DNA of 64,000 nt from an uncultured Oscillospiraceae bacterium (GCA_959601025.1 CAUGOD010000008.1:1-64000); one strand, 5' to 3'; counted from the first letter of the stretch, positions 47,850 through 57,605 are shown. A program made the numbers and translations. The notes: generated by a model not told the origin, from the letters alone.

Positions 47850-48203
47850 ATGTCACAGAATTATGTTTCAACCACAAACCGTTGTAGCTCTAAAGAGCAG
47901 CACGTTCATGAAATTATCAGTAGCACTTTTATTGCCGAGCGTTGTGAAGATGCTCATAATCATAGATTTGCAACTGTTTCAGGTGAAGCTATTCCGTGTA
48001 AAGGCAGCCATGTGCACAATGTAACATTCAGTACTGACTCCTATGACGGACATCATCATGAATTTTCGGGACAGTCATCTGTTGCTATCCCCATAGCTGA
48101 CGGCAAACATGTGCATTATGTAAATGCCCGCACATCTGTTAATGACGGTCACTCCCACGAATTCAAACTTGCTTCACTTATCAATAATCCTATTGAGGAC
48201 TAA
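47850..48203 (+). CDS. ymaF: YmaF family protein, His-rich
   Basis: 117 residues, rich in histidine. Repeated HVH/HxHE units recur every 25-30 residues: QHVHEI, DAHNHRF, SHVHNV, DGHHHEF, KHVHYV and DGHSHEF. Four or so such repeats resemble the YmaF domain (PF12788), of unknown function, and could bind metal. AAAGGAGG lies 9 bases upstream of the ATG. The gene and its flanks are much more AT-rich than the surrounding DNA, suggesting transfer. The terminator CAGACGGGA/TCCCGTCTG follows at 48212-48232. Confidence 0.85.
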   Translation: MSQNYVSTTNRCSSKEQHVHEIISSTFIAERCEDAHNHRFATVSGEAIPCKGSHVHNVTFSTDSYDGHHHEFSGQSSVAIPIADGKHVHYVNARTSVNDGHSHEFKLASLINNPIED

Positions 48204-48684
48204 TTTACAGTCAGACGGGATTTTCCCGTCTGTTACATATATCTTTTATCAACACTCGCTTTCAGTGATAGTGAAAACACCATTGAAATCTTGAACCCCT
48301 ATGGTTTGGACTCAAAAAAGAAAAAGTGCAAATTTCAAATTGAAAGAAACGAAAAACAAGATTTACGAACCCCTCAATCTATTTATTGATTCTTATTGAT
48401 CTGCATACTTTAAGGCATAGTCCGGTGCCTTGTGTTTCAAAGTCTTGTATTACGAGAGTTCAAAGTCCTACACAAAACTGCCGAAAATATCTTTTTTATA
48501 GTGCTTAGACAGACCTGCGGCCGGCAATTCGTAATGAATTGCCGGCCGCTTTTTTGTTTTGTGGTTCGACCTCAAAGGAGCTTTTTTGCCTTACTTTTGT
48601 TGCCGCAAGCTACACAAATGCGACAACCTTTTTTGCGGGACGCTAGGATTCCCTATCTATCCGCTGAAATCGCAAAAAGTCTTT
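48204..48684. other. AT-rich intergenic stretch with two terminator-like hairpins
   Basis: A hairpin at 48212-48232 ends ymaF. A second, very strong one at 48517-48555 (GCGGCCGGCAATTC with complement, then T6) has no gene upstream on the plus strand; it may end an unseen small RNA or be a remnant. No supported gene is present. The minus-strand DUF255 gene ends at 48685. Confidence 0.6.
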
Positions 48685-50688
48685 TTATACCTCTTCCATC
48701 GGCAGCTGGCTAAAATCCGACGCCGGCGCCTGACAGGTCCCGTTTTCACACAGATACCATGCCGCGCCGCTTGGAGGGATGGGATATTCCCCGGTAAAGG
48801 GAGCGCAGGCGGCCAGCGCCTCGGCGTTTTCCGCTGTTTTGACCAGAATGTTCAAGCCCTCCGCCGGATGGGTTCGCAGGAATGCGCCCAGTTCCGCCGG
48901 AACGCCTCCGCTTACCGCGCAGATTAGCTCCCGGCGGGGATACAGCGCGTCGGCCAGTACGGTAAGCGAAAAGCTGTACCCGGCCGGGTAACGCTCGATT
49001 TCACCGGCTACAAACCGAAGCTGCCGGTCGGCTGCTTCCTGCCAGAAGCGCTCGCCGGTCAAGGCGGCCAGGCGCTGAAGCAACGACGCGGCCGCGGAAT
49101 TGCCGGAGGGGAGCGCGCCGTCGTAGGTTTCTTTTGGGCGGGCGATCAGCTGCTCCGCGTCGGAGGCGGTGATGAAGTATCCGCCGCGCTCTTTGTCCTC
49201 AAATAGCTCTACCATCCGCCGCGCCCGTTGGATGGCGTTTTGCAGGTAGACCGGATCAAAGGTTAGCCGGTAAAGCTCGGTCAAGGCGAGGGCGTAGACG
49301 GCGTAGTCCTCCAGCTGTCCGGCGTGAGCGGCCTCGCCGTCCCGCCAGCGGAGAAACAGGCGATTCCGCCCGTCGGTCATGGAATCCTCAATAAATCGCG
49401 CCGCCCGGATTGCCGCCCCGCTGTATCGCTCGTCTGCCAAGGCCCGACCGGCCCGCGCCAAGGCGAGGATGGTCCAGGCGTTCCACGAAAGCAGGATTTT
49501 ATCGTCCCTGTGCAGCGCGGTCCGGTTCAGCCGGTAGGCGCGGAGCTTTTGTAACCGCTCGTCGTCCGCCGGCAGGGCGGGCTCTTCCTGTCCGATCCGG
49601 TTGGGGATGTTCTTCCCTTCAAAATTGCCGCGCGCGGTGATGCTGTACAGCCGACAGATTTCCTTACCGTCCTCCTCGCCCAGAACTTCGCAGACTTCCT
49701 CTGGAGTAAAAAGGTAATATTTCCCCTCCACGCCGTCGCTGTCCGCGTCCTGCCCGCAGAAAAAGCCGCCGTATTCGTCGGTCAGCTCCCGGAGGATATA
49801 GTCGGCCGCGCGGCGCGCCGTGTCCGCGTAGTTTTCCTTGCCGGTAATCTGGTAGGCATTCACATAAGCCATGAGCAGCAGGGCGTTGTCGTAGAGCATT
49901 TTTTCAAAGTGTGGGGCCAGCCACTTTTCGTCGGTGGAATACCGGGAAAACCCGCCGCCGAATTGGTCGTGGATACCGCCCCGGGCCATAGCCTGAAGCG
50001 TTGTCTCCGCCATGATGAGGGCTTCCGGCTCCTGTTCCAGAGCGGCGTACCGCATCAAAAACAGCAGGTTATGGGGCGCGGGGAACTTGGGCGCGGGGCC
50101 GAAGCCGCCCCACGATGCGTCAAACTGCTGACGAAAAAGGCGATATCCCTTGCGGAGCAGCTCCTTGTCCGGCTTCTTTCCGCCCGACGGCTGGTCCTGC
50201 GCCAGGGCCGCCGTAATCTGCTCCCCGGCCTGCAGGAGTCGTTCCCGGTCCTCCTGCCAAAGCCGTGCGATCTGCTTGAGAATTTCAGTCAGCCCCGGCT
50301 GGCCGTAGCGGCGGTGTTTGGGGAAGTAGGTCCCCGCGAAAAAGGGCTTTTTCGCGGGCGTCATGACGATGGTGAGCGGCCAGCCGCCCGAGCCGGTCAG
50401 CGCTTGGCAGGCCGACATGTAAACCGCATCCACGTCCGGGCGCTCCTCCCGGTCGACCTTGATGGAGACAAAATCCCGGTTCAGCAGCGCTGCTACTTCC
50501 GCGTCTTCAAAGGATTCGTGCGCCATCACATGGCACCAGTGGCAGGTGGAATAGCCAATGCTTAAAAATACCGGCTTGTCCTCCGCTGCGGCTTTCTCAA
50601 AGGCCGCGTTACCCCATGGAAACCAGTCCACCGGATTGTTTCTATGTTGGAGCAGGTAGGGGGATTTTTCCGATTGCAAATGATTCAT
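48685..50688 (-). CDS. DUF255 thioredoxin-domain protein (YyaL/SSP411 type)
   Basis: 667 residues. The N-terminal thioredoxin-like domain has [15 protein letters not shown] (about 48-62, CxxC site) after [13 protein letters not shown], and [15 protein letters not shown] (about 77). The rest (about 190-660) is an alpha/alpha-barrel like N-acylglucosamine epimerase and related enzymes, with [30 protein letters not shown] (about 240-270). Function is unknown. It has normal length. The ATG at 50688 is not preceded by a strong site. It is monocistronic on the minus strand. Confidence 0.88.
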   Translation of the reverse strand: MNHLQSEKSPYLLQHRNNPVDWFPWGNAAFEKAAAEDKPVFLSIGYSTCHWCHVMAHESFEDAEVAALLNRDFVSIKVDREERPDVDAVYMSACQALTGSGGWPLTIVMTPAKKPFFAGTYFPKHRRYGQPGLTEILKQIARLWQEDRERLLQAGEQITAALAQDQPSGGKKPDKELLRKGYRLFRQQFDASWGGFGPAPKFPAPHNLLFLMRYAALEQEPEALIMAETTLQAMARGGIHDQFGGGFSRYSTDEKWLAPHFEKMLYDNALLLMAYVNAYQITGKENYADTARRAADYILRELTDEYGGFFCGQDADSDGVEGKYYLFTPEEVCEVLGEEDGKEICRLYSITARGNFEGKNIPNRIGQEEPALPADDERLQKLRAYRLNRTALHRDDKILLSWNAWTILALARAGRALADERYSGAAIRAARFIEDSMTDGRNRLFLRWRDGEAAHAGQLEDYAVYALALTELYRLTFDPVYLQNAIQRARRMVELFEDKERGGYFITASDAEQLIARPKETYDGALPSGNSAAASLLQRLAALTGERFWQEAADRQLRFVAGEIERYPAGYSFSLTVLADALYPRRELICAVSGGVPAELGAFLRTHPAEGLNILVKTAENAEALAACAPFTGEYPIPPSGAAWYLCENGTCQAPASDFSQLPMEEV

Positions 50689-51045
50689 CTTCGTTCCTCT
50701 TTCACAGCGTCTTTTTCCTAGTGTTTCTCATGACGCGGCGGATATTACGATGGATACATTTTCAACGGAAATGTATAAAACATGAGCGTTTGCGATATTT
50801 CCTCACAATTTGTGGATTTTCCTCTCCTTTTATTAAACGTCCAAGACCTTCCATAATAGGGGATATTCCCAATATAGACCATACACTGCCCAGCAGTCCC
50901 AAGTAATCCCACAAAAATAAGACAAATTATTGTGTATAATATCGAGCAGCGAGAACTATTATCACAAATGGTGAACATCGAACACAGAATAAGGAAAATA
51001 CACCCTCTTGAGTGTTATACTATCAACAATAGGAGGTGTTATCTT
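50689..51045. other. AT-rich intergenic region ahead of the XRE regulator gene
   Basis: No gene is supported in 357 bp. TCAC-AAATG-GTGA at 50962-50974 is a short palindrome that could be an operator for the downstream regulator. TGTGTATAAT at 50932-50941 is an extended -10-like box with no clear -35. AGGAGGTG at 51031-51038 is the ribosome-binding site of the next gene. Confidence 0.4.
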
Positions 51046-51495
51046 ATGCGGTTTTGTGACCGTCTGCGCGAACAGCGCAAACGGATGGATATGACGCAGG
51101 AACAAGTAGCAAAAAGTTTAAATATTGTCCGCTCCACCTATGCGTATTATGAGACGGGGAAAACCTGCCCGGATTTTTCCACCGTTGTGCGGCTGGCGCA
51201 TCTTTTTAATGTTACCACCGATTATCTGCTGGGCGCAGACAGTCCTGATCCAAAGCTGCGGGACTCCTCCAGTTCCTCTTACGCGCCTTCCCTGCAAAAG
51301 GCGATCAGCGGGGAGTGGTCTCTGCGTGAGTCGGAGCAAAAGTTAATTATGGCTTTTCGTTATCTGAACAAAGACGCCCAATCGGAAATTCTTCGATCCG
51401 TGGAAAAGGCTGCAGCGGAGCAGTATGAGCGGCGCCGCACCCAACGGCAAAAAAAGAATCGCCGTTCCTCACCGCAGGAACCAGCAGAATCCTGA
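51046..51495 (+). CDS. XRE-family transcriptional regulator
   Basis: 149 residues. The N-terminal helix-turn-helix domain (about 1-65) reads LREQRKRMDMTQEQVAKSLNIVRSTYAYYETGKTCPDFSTVVRLAHLFNVTTDYLLG, a standard Cro/CI-type repressor. The C-terminal part (about 85-149) is a helical, Gln/Arg-rich tail with no recognisable ligand domain. AGGAGGTG lies 8 bases before the ATG. The gene sits in a low-GC stretch, and the possible operator at 50962 is upstream, so autoregulation is plausible. No phage gene accompanies it. Confidence 0.88.
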   Translation: MRFCDRLREQRKRMDMTQEQVAKSLNIVRSTYAYYETGKTCPDFSTVVRLAHLFNVTTDYLLGADSPDPKLRDSSSSSYAPSLQKAISGEWSLRESEQKLIMAFRYLNKDAQSEILRSVEKAAAEQYERRRTQRQKKNRRSSPQEPAES

Positions 51496-51581
51496 CTTTA
51501 ACAGGGCTGAAAAACACAAAAAAGAGAAAGAGGCAAGCGCCGATCTCCTTGCTTGCAAAACCAAACGGCCGCCTCTCCGCA

Positions 51582-51624
51582 AAAAGCACGGATTCGTGTC
51601 TGTAAGACACGAATCCGTGCTTTT
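51582..51624. terminator. Terminator after the XRE gene
   Basis: A 20-bp perfect stem (AAAAGCACGGATTCGTGTCT with complement) and a 3-base loop, followed by TTTT. Confidence 0.92.
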
Positions 51625-51713
51625 CGTCCCTAAACGCAATCCTTTATTTCCTGTACTGTGCAAAGGCGTCTTATTTCTGGTTTTTAGAAGGGCGCCCGGT
51701 GAAAAACCCTGCG

Positions 51714-52259
51714 TTACCAGACAAAGCCTATATCGTTTACCAGCTTCTGGACCTGTCCGATAAACCGGACATACAGTTCGCTTCCCTCTCGGGCAAGCAT
51801 CTCCTGCTTGGGGCGGCCGCAGAGAGAGGCATAGGTTTCGCCTACCTTTTTCTCCACCTCGCGGCCTTCCCGCACGCAGAGGAAATAGAAGGAATAGGCG
51901 CCGGACTCCTGCAGGTCCTCAAAAAAAGCGGGCGCATCCTGCCGGAGCGTCTCATAAAAAACGCTCTGCGCCGTTTCAGCGAGGATACTGTTCGGCAGAA
52001 ACGCTTCAAAGCCCACTTCCACGGCAAATGCCAAAAGAATCCGTCGTTGAGTCAGCGGGGCCGGTTCGCTGACCGGAGCTCCTCCCTCGATAGAGGATAC
52101 CTCCTCCGCCATCATAGCGCCCAGCCGCCGGGCACGGCCCAGGTTGCCGTTGGCTTTTTCCCGCTCCAGCTGGCGGGCCGTTTCATGGGTATCATCCTTT
52201 TCCGCCGGAGGTTCAAACTCGTCGCCCATGATCTTCATGTCGCTGTCGTCGTTTCGCAT
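51714..52259 (-). CDS. Hypothetical protein, unknown family
   Basis: 181 residues, acidic and soluble-looking. The first 50 residues are highly charged (DDSDMKIMGDEFEPPAEKDD, then RQLEREKANGN) and probably disordered. The rest (about 68-181) has a regular helical pattern with hydrophobic stretches (RRILLAFAVEVGFEAFLPNSILAETAQSVFYE, SGAYSFYFLCVREG). No motif is recognised. The start at 52259 or at the internal Met (MKIMGDEF, 52238) cannot be settled. It lies on the minus strand before the TSCPD gene. Confidence 0.6.
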   Translation of the reverse strand: MRNDDSDMKIMGDEFEPPAEKDDTHETARQLEREKANGNLGRARRLGAMMAEEVSSIEGGAPVSEPAPLTQRRILLAFAVEVGFEAFLPNSILAETAQSVFYETLRQDAPAFFEDLQESGAYSFYFLCVREGREVEKKVGETYASLCGRPKQEMLAREGSELYVRFIGQVQKLVNDIGFVW

Positions 52260-52326
52260 TCGTTAACCCACCCATCCATGCATGTCCGTGTTCCGGGTTG
52301 ATCCGGGGGATCGCCGATTCTCGCTG

Positions 52327-52596
52327 TTATTTCTCGCCGGTCTCCGCCGTCTCCTCCATCGCCTGCCGGATCGCCCGGGCAAGCTGATCCGGACAGGAGG
52401 AGGACTTCATCCCGCAGCGGATACCGGACAGCCGCCGTACGGCTTCCTCCGCCGGCATCCCTTCCACCAGACGGGACACCCCCTGAGTATTGCCGCTACA
52501 TCCGCCGATAAACCGGACATTTTTTACCTTTCCGTCCTCAAGCTCAAAAGAGATTCCCTGCGAGCAAACGCCCTGGGGACGATATTGATAGGCCAT
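52327..52596 (-). CDS. TSCPD-domain protein, TIGR03905 type
   Basis: 89 residues (start at 52596 chosen; in-frame ATGs at 52605 and 52614 are also possible). It matches the short TSCPD domain: YQYRPQGVCSQGISFELEDGKVKNVRFIGGCSGNTQGVSRLVEG, then SSCPDQLARAI. The domain is also found at the C-terminus of B12-dependent ribonucleotide reductase. The conserved cysteines (about 11, 33 and 67) suggest metal or redox function. The actual role is unknown. Confidence 0.82.
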   Translation of the reverse strand: MAYQYRPQGVCSQGISFELEDGKVKNVRFIGGCSGNTQGVSRLVEGMPAEEAVRRLSGIRCGMKSSSCPDQLARAIRQAMEETAETGEK

Positions 52597-52672
52597 AGAC
52601 TCCATTCCTTCCATCCGTTCATCCTCTGCGCTGCTTTCCAAAGCGGGCCGTGCCGGTATCTTTGTCCACAGG

Positions 52673-53518
52673 TCAGGCGTTCAGCTTTTTCAGCTTATTT
52701 TTATAAGCCAGCAGCGCCTGCAGGCATTCGTCGGGCGCCGCGGTGCTGCCGAGAGGACGGGGCTGCGCGGTATACATTCCGTGGAAATCGGATCCACCAG
52801 TCATCAGCAAGCCGTGTTGCCTGGCGAAAGCGGCGTATTTCTGCACATCCTCGTCGGTATGGCGGGGATGCCAGACCTCCACGCCGTCCAATCCGTTGTC
52901 CGCCAGTTCCTCCAGAATTTCGTCGCTCTGATAGACCGGCGGATGGGCGAGGACCGCGATGCCGCCCGCACTGTGGATCAGCTCCAGCACCTCGCGGGTA
53001 TCGGGATAGTCCGATTCCACCAACGCAAGGCCGCGCCCCGGTGCGAACAGCTTTTCGTACAGCTCGCCGTAAATCGAATCGGCATATCCGGCGTCCATCA
53101 GGGCGTGCATGATATGCTGTTTATAGATATTGGTGCTGCCGGTGGCGCATTTCACGATCAGTTCCGGAGTGATCGGATAGTACCGCATCACCTTGCGGAC
53201 CATTTCCATCGCCGCTTTTTTCCGGCTTTCGCCGGTGCGGCGGCACAGACCCTCCAGCCGGTCGGGGGTATCGCACAAGTAGCACAGCAGATGCACCTTC
53301 CGGCCCCGCTGCGTATCCATGGTGGATAGCTCCACCCCGTGGATCACCTGCACCTGCTGCCGCTTTCCGATGATAACCGCCCGCGTCGCGCCGGCGGTGG
53401 TATCGTGATCCGTCACCGAAACAGCGGAAAGGCCACGGCGTTTTGCAATGGCAACCAGCTCCTCGATTCCCATGGAACCGTCCGATATTTTCGTATGACA
53501 ATGTAGATCGCTTGCCAC
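52673..53518 (-). CDS. PHP-domain phosphoesterase
   Basis: 281 residues. The PHP metal motifs are present: DLHCHTKISDGS (about 4-15), SVTDHDTTAGA (about 33-43), HGVELS (about 59-64), AVLAHPPVY (about 186-194) and a final GSDFHG (about 240-245). Relatives hydrolyse nucleoside 3',5'-bisphosphates or 5'-phosphorylated RNA ends (YciV/TrpH type); the substrate here is inferred only from the family. The GTG start at 53518 has AGGGGG 8 bases ahead. It is transcribed separately from the tRNA-Gly gene upstream. Confidence 0.86.
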   Translation of the reverse strand: MASDLHCHTKISDGSMGIEELVAIAKRRGLSAVSVTDHDTTAGATRAVIIGKRQQVQVIHGVELSTMDTQRGRKVHLLCYLCDTPDRLEGLCRRTGESRKKAAMEMVRKVMRYYPITPELIVKCATGSTNIYKQHIMHALMDAGYADSIYGELYEKLFAPGRGLALVESDYPDTREVLELIHSAGGIAVLAHPPVYQSDEILEELADNGLDGVEVWHPRHTDEDVQKYAAFARQHGLLMTGGSDFHGMYTAQPRPLGSTAAPDECLQALLAYKNKLKKLNA

Positions 53519-53771
53519 TAGGATAACCCCCTGAAAAATAAAAGGGACTGTCTTTCTTGCAAAAGAGGCCCCAGACCATGGAAGCGCGCCCGCTTCGGCG
53601 CGCTCCTTCCTGTTTTTATTATACACCCCAAAGATTGGAAAGACAAGCCCTCTCTGGAAAAAGACCATTCGGATAGAAAAATGAAAGCGGGCCCGCTAGG
53701 GAGAATTCCCTCCCGGCTTCCGAGCGTTTCTTCCGGGCGGCGGGGCTGTCCGTATCTTCCTCGGGCAAAGA

Positions 53772-53806
53772 AAAAAGAACGAAGATTCCTGATCTTCGTT
53801 CTTTTT
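53772..53806 (-). terminator. Terminator of tRNA-Gly
   Basis: AAAAAGAACGAAGAT pairs with its complement around a 6-base loop, followed on the minus strand by T6, immediately after the tRNA 3' end. Confidence 0.88.
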
Positions 53807-53807
53807 C

Positions 53808-53883
53808 TGGAGCGGCCTACGAGGCTCGAACTCGCTACCTCCACCTTGGCAAGGTGGCGCTCTACCAGATGAGCTAAGGCCGC
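53808..53883 (-). tRNA. tRNA-Gly (GCC)
   Basis: 76 bases including CCA. The acceptor GCGGCCT pairs with AGGCCGC. D-arm GCTCATCTGGTAGAGC. The anticodon stem CCACC/GGTGG encloses TTGCCAA, giving anticodon GCC (codons GGU/GGC). T arm GCGAGTTCGAGCCTCGT. It has a consensus promoter upstream and a terminator directly behind. Confidence 0.95.
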
Positions 53884-53913
53884 AGCTTTTCCGCTGTTTT
53901 GGACTGCTTGGGT

Positions 53914-53942
53914 ATTATAGCACGGCGTTTTCCGGCTGTCAA
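53914..53942 (-). promoter_or_regulatory. Promoter of tRNA-Gly
   Basis: On the minus strand TTGACA (53937-53942) and TATAAT (53914-53919) are exactly 17 bp apart, about 30 bp before the tRNA. Confidence 0.88.
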
Positions 53943-53982
53943 CCCCGAAACGGTGGAAAATTTCAAAAAATCCGGAACGCGG

Positions 53983-54027
53983 CCCCTGCACAGAAGATGT
54001 TTCCCGGGAATATCTTCTGTGCAGGGG
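53983..54027 (-). terminator. Hairpin after the threonine operon
   Basis: A 16-bp perfect stem (CCCCTGCACAGAAGAT with complement, 13-base loop) lies 20 bp behind the lysC stop, with T6 about 15 bases further along the minus strand. It is probably the operon's terminator. Confidence 0.7.
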
Positions 54028-54046
54028 AGGTTCTTCTTTCCAGCAA

Positions 54047-55264
54047 TTACAGGCGCATGGAATCGTCGAAGAACGCGGAATGGACGATCGCAACCGCGCG
54101 GTCGGCGTCCTCCCGGGCAATCAGGACCGACACCTTGATCTCGCTGGTGGAAATCATCTGGATATTGATATTCGCGTCGGCCAGCGCTTCGAACATCCGG
54201 GCGGCGACCCCTTCGTGGGTCTCCATCCCCGCGCCGACCACCGAAACCTTGGCCACCTCGGTGTCGTAGGACAGGCTCTTCGCCCCGACGTGATCGCAGT
54301 ATTCCCGCAGCACGGCCACCGCCTCGTCCCCCTTATCGGCGGGAACGGTGAAAGTGATATCCTTGGTGCCGTCGCGGCCCACCGACTGCAGGATGATATC
54401 CACGTTGATATGCGCCTTGGCGACGCGGGAAAAAATCTTAAACGCCATGCCCGGCTCGTCGGGAATCCCGACCAGCATGACCCGCGCGACGTTGCAGTCC
54501 TTAGCGACGCTTTTAACCAGCATTTCTTCCATTTTGACAGCCTCCTTGACCTTGGTGCCGGGCACCCGTTTTAAACTGGAAAGAACCTCGAGTTCGACGT
54601 TGTATTTCTTCGCCATTTCCACCGAGCGGTTGTTCAGCACCTGCGCGCCGAGGGTGGCCAGCTCCAGCATCTCGTCATAGGTGATTTCCTGGAGCTTGCG
54701 GGCGTTCTCCACCTTCCGGGGGTCGGCGGTATACACGCCCTCCACGTCGGTATAAATCTGGCAGACGTCGGCATGCATGGCGGCGGCGATCGCCACCGCG
54801 CTGGTGTCCGATCCGCCCCGGCCGAGGGTGGTGATATCCCCGTACCGGTTGAGGCCCTGGAAGCCGGCGACCACGACGATCTTTTTCTTATCCAGCTCCG
54901 CCTGGATGCGTTCCGGCAAGATGCGCTTGATCCGTGCGGCGCTGTAGTTGGAGTTGGTCTGGAAGCCTGCCTGCCAGCCGAGGAGGGAAACCACCGGGTA
55001 GCCCAGCTTCTCAATCGCCATCGCCAGCAGGGCAATGGACATCTGCTCGCCCGCCGCGAGAAGCATATCCTTTTCCCGGCGGGAAGCCTGCGGATTGATC
55101 TCATTGGCCTTGTCGATCAGGTCGTCGGTGGTGTCGCCCTGGGCGGAAACCACCACAACCACATCGTTGCCTTCCTTATACTTGTCGGTGACGATCCCCG
55201 CCACATTGAACACTCTCTCGGCATTGGCAACTGAGCTGCCGCCGAACTTCTGCACTACCAGCAT
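54047..55264 (-). CDS. lysC: Aspartate kinase
   Basis: 405 residues (start at the family-typical MLVVQKFGGSSVAN; an ATG seven codons earlier is possible). It phosphorylates L-aspartate as the first step to Lys, Thr and Met. The kinase domain has KFGGSSVAN, LGRGGSDTSAVAIAAAM (about 163) and TDVEGVYTADPR (about 189). Two C-terminal ACT domains (about 260-405, from MLVGIPDEPGMAFKIF to ISTSEIKVSVLI) bind the feedback amino acids. It is the last gene of the ACT-hom-thrB-lysC unit, after thrB by about 140 bp. Confidence 0.94.
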   Translation of the reverse strand: MLVVQKFGGSSVANAERVFNVAGIVTDKYKEGNDVVVVVSAQGDTTDDLIDKANEINPQASRREKDMLLAAGEQMSIALLAMAIEKLGYPVVSLLGWQAGFQTNSNYSAARIKRILPERIQAELDKKKIVVVAGFQGLNRYGDITTLGRGGSDTSAVAIAAAMHADVCQIYTDVEGVYTADPRKVENARKLQEITYDEMLELATLGAQVLNNRSVEMAKKYNVELEVLSSLKRVPGTKVKEAVKMEEMLVKSVAKDCNVARVMLVGIPDEPGMAFKIFSRVAKAHINVDIILQSVGRDGTKDITFTVPADKGDEAVAVLREYCDHVGAKSLSYDTEVAKVSVVGAGMETHEGVAARMFEALADANINIQMISTSEIKVSVLIAREDADRAVAIVHSAFFDDSMRL

Positions 55265-55406
55265 TCCCGTATCAAACCTTTCCATCGTTGTTGGACCCCG
55301 CCCCCGCCGACGCTTTCCCAGCCGGCGTTGCCGTCCTGCCTCTCAAAACACCGCGGCCGGAAGCCGGGCGTCTCTGTTCAAATCCCGCTCAAGCCCTACT
55401 CAAGCT

Positions 55407-56324
55407 CTACTCAAACTCTACCCGGGCGCCGTGCGGATCGCAGCCGAGCACCTGTACCTGCCAGCCGGCAAGCCCCTCCTTTTCCAGCGCCGTCCTTGCC
55501 TGGGCGGTGAAATCCTCGCCCTGCGTCTCCCGGTCGATAATGGCGAGGATGGAGGGGCCCGCTCCACTGATGGCGACCGCATAGGCCCCCAGCCCATAGG
55601 CGGTATAGAACACCCGTTCCGCCCCGGCGATCAGGGGGAAGCGGTAGGGCTGATGCAGCCGGTCCTGTACCGCGACCCGGAGGTTTTCCAAGCTGCCGGA
55701 AAAGAGGGAAGCGGTCATCAGCGCGGCGCGGGAGAGGTTATAGACCGCGTCGGCGCGGGAGACCTCCGCCGGAAGGACCCGGCGGGCTACCTCGGTTTTC
55801 AGCTCGAAATCCGGGATAAAAAGCGCGAAGCGGATCCGTTCCGACACCGGAACGCTCACGGTATGGACCCGGCCCCCGTCCATCACGGCGGTGACCAGCC
55901 CGCCCAGCAGCGCGGGCGCGGTGTTGTCGGGATGGCCCTCCAGCTCGGCGGCCAGATCCGCCAGGTCGGCGGGGGAGAGGGGGCTTCCCAGCAGGGTATT
56001 GGCCCCCAGCAGCCCCGCCACCAGGCAGGCGGAGGAGCTGCCCAGTCCCCGGGTCATCGGAATATTGTTCTCCTGTCGGATATGCAGCCCCCGGAAGGGG
56101 CGGCCGCACCGTTCAAACAGCCCTTTGGCCGTCTGGTAAATCATATTGCTTTCGTCGGTCGGGATGGGGACGCCGTCCGCCGATTCGATCCGGCAGACCG
56201 GCGAAACAGGCGTGCCGTCCGCCTCCTCCATCCAGACCCGGTTATACAGGGTCAGCGCAATGCCCAGCGCGTCGAAGCCCGCGCCGAGATTGGCGCTGGA
56301 CGCCGGGACGGTGATCTTGATCAT
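55407..56324 (-). CDS. thrB: Homoserine kinase
   Basis: 305 residues of the GHMP kinase superfamily, making O-phosphohomoserine. GHMP motif 1 is VPASSANLGAGFDALG (about 6-21), motif 2 is PMTRGLGSSSACLVAGLLGAN (about 90-110) and motif 3 is AVAISGAGPSILAIID (about 250-265). Length is normal. AAAGGAATCC lies before the ATG. It is 42 bp after hom, so co-transcribed. Threonine synthase (thrC), which would finish the pathway, is not in the window. Confidence 0.94.
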   Translation of the reverse strand: MIKITVPASSANLGAGFDALGIALTLYNRVWMEEADGTPVSPVCRIESADGVPIPTDESNMIYQTAKGLFERCGRPFRGLHIRQENNIPMTRGLGSSSACLVAGLLGANTLLGSPLSPADLADLAAELEGHPDNTAPALLGGLVTAVMDGGRVHTVSVPVSERIRFALFIPDFELKTEVARRVLPAEVSRADAVYNLSRAALMTASLFSGSLENLRVAVQDRLHQPYRFPLIAGAERVFYTAYGLGAYAVAISGAGPSILAIIDRETQGEDFTAQARTALEKEGLAGWQVQVLGCDPHGARVEFE

Positions 56325-56366
56325 ACAAAGGATTCCTTTCGCATGGGACGGAATAGAGGGACGCTT

Positions 56367-57605
56367 TTAAAAATCCGCGATCCGCAGGCGGCTCCCCACC
56401 GCGACGTTGGTGAGGGAGAGCAACGCTTTATCCAGCGCGGCGGCGGAAACCGGCGGGGTAACAAGGCCGAGCTCATTGTCCGGCGCATCCTCCACCATGA
56501 TCCGGGTACAGCGGCCGAGCGCCTTTTCCAGCGCCGACAGGGTGGAACGGGGGTCCCCGCAGCACAGCCGGAGGAACAGGGGGACTTCCATATCCCGGTA
56601 ATCGGCGACATAGCCTTCCTTCCCGCGTTCCCAGAAGAGATATTTACGGGCCTTGAGATGCTTGACCTCGTCGATGACGTCGGCGACTACCGCGCTCGCG
56701 GTGGGGAGCTTGCCGGCTCCCCGGCCGTAAAAGACCACGTCCCCGATCGCGTCCCCCCGGACCAGAATACCGTTGAACACGTCGTTGACCTCGGCCAGCT
56801 GGCTCGAATGGGGAAGAAGCATGGGTGCCACCAGGCAGTCCAGCCGCCCATCCGGCCGTTTGTGCGCCTGGCCGATCAGCTTAATCACGCCGCCCCACGC
56901 TTCCGCGTATTTCACGTCGTCCAGCGTAATGGAAGCGATGCCCTCGGTGTGCACCTGTTCGGGATACACATGCCGCCCGAACGCAAGGGAAGCGAGGATG
57001 CAGATTTTCCGGCAGGCGTCGTGGCCGTCCACGTCGGCGGAGGGGTCCCGCTCCGCATAGCCCAGCCGCTGGGCCAGCGCCAGCGCATCCTCGAAGGACA
57101 TATCCTCGTGGATCATTTTGGTCAGCACGAAATTGGTGGTGCCGTTCAGGATACCGGCGATTTCATATACCTCGTTCGCGGCAAGACACTGGTCCAACGG
57201 ACGGAGAATCGGAATACCGCCGCCCACACTGGCTTCAAACAGGAAGTTTAGGTTGTGGTCCCGCGCGATCTCCAGCAGCTCGTCGCCCTTGGCGGCGACC
57301 AGCTCTTTATTGGAGGTGACGACGCTTTTCCCTGCAAGCAGGCAGCGCTTGACGAAATCATAGGCCGGCTTCAGCCCGCCCATGGTTTCCACCACAATCC
57401 GGATTTCCGGGTCGTTTTCAATCTCCTCAAACGCTTTGGTAAACCGGTCGGCCAGGGGACTGTCGGGGAATTCCCGCAAATCGAGGATCCGTTTGACCTG
57501 GATCTCCTCCCCGGCTTTATGGGCGATGCTTTTGGCGTTTTTCAGCAGCACCTCGGCGACGCCCGAACCGACGACCCCGTGGCCCATGATGGCAATCTGT
57601 ATCAT
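56367..57605 (-). CDS. hom: Homoserine dehydrogenase
   Basis: 412 residues. It reduces aspartate semialdehyde to homoserine with NAD(P)H. The N-terminal nucleotide fold is IAIMGHGVVGSGVAEVL (about 4-20), TSNKELVAAKGDELL (about 101-115) and FEASVGGGIPILRPL (about 125-140) are present, and the catalytic region includes GTTNFVLTKM and YAERDPSADVDGHDACRK (about 195-215). The C-terminal ACT domain (about 330-412) allows feedback by threonine. GGAAAGGAAG precedes the ATG. Second gene of the unit after the ACT protein. Confidence 0.94.
   Translation of the reverse strand: MIQIAIMGHGVVGSGVAEVLLKNAKSIAHKAGEEIQVKRILDLREFPDSPLADRFTKAFEEIENDPEIRIVVETMGGLKPAYDFVKRCLLAGKSVVTSNKELVAAKGDELLEIARDHNLNFLFEASVGGGIPILRPLDQCLAANEVYEIAGILNGTTNFVLTKMIHEDMSFEDALALAQRLGYAERDPSADVDGHDACRKICILASLAFGRHVYPEQVHTEGIASITLDDVKYAEAWGGVIKLIGQAHKRPDGRLDCLVAPMLLPHSSQLAEVNDVFNGILVRGDAIGDVVFYGRGAGKLPTASAVVADVIDEVKHLKARKYLFWERGKEGYVADYRDMEVPLFLRLCCGDPRSTLSALEKALGRCTRIMVEDAPDNELGLVTPPVSAAALDKALLSLTNVAVGSRLRIADF

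Noticed and set aside
47423..48684. Genomic-island boundary at tRNA-Ser
   Set aside because: No second copy of the tRNA 3' end and no integrase were seen; reported only as a hypothesis.
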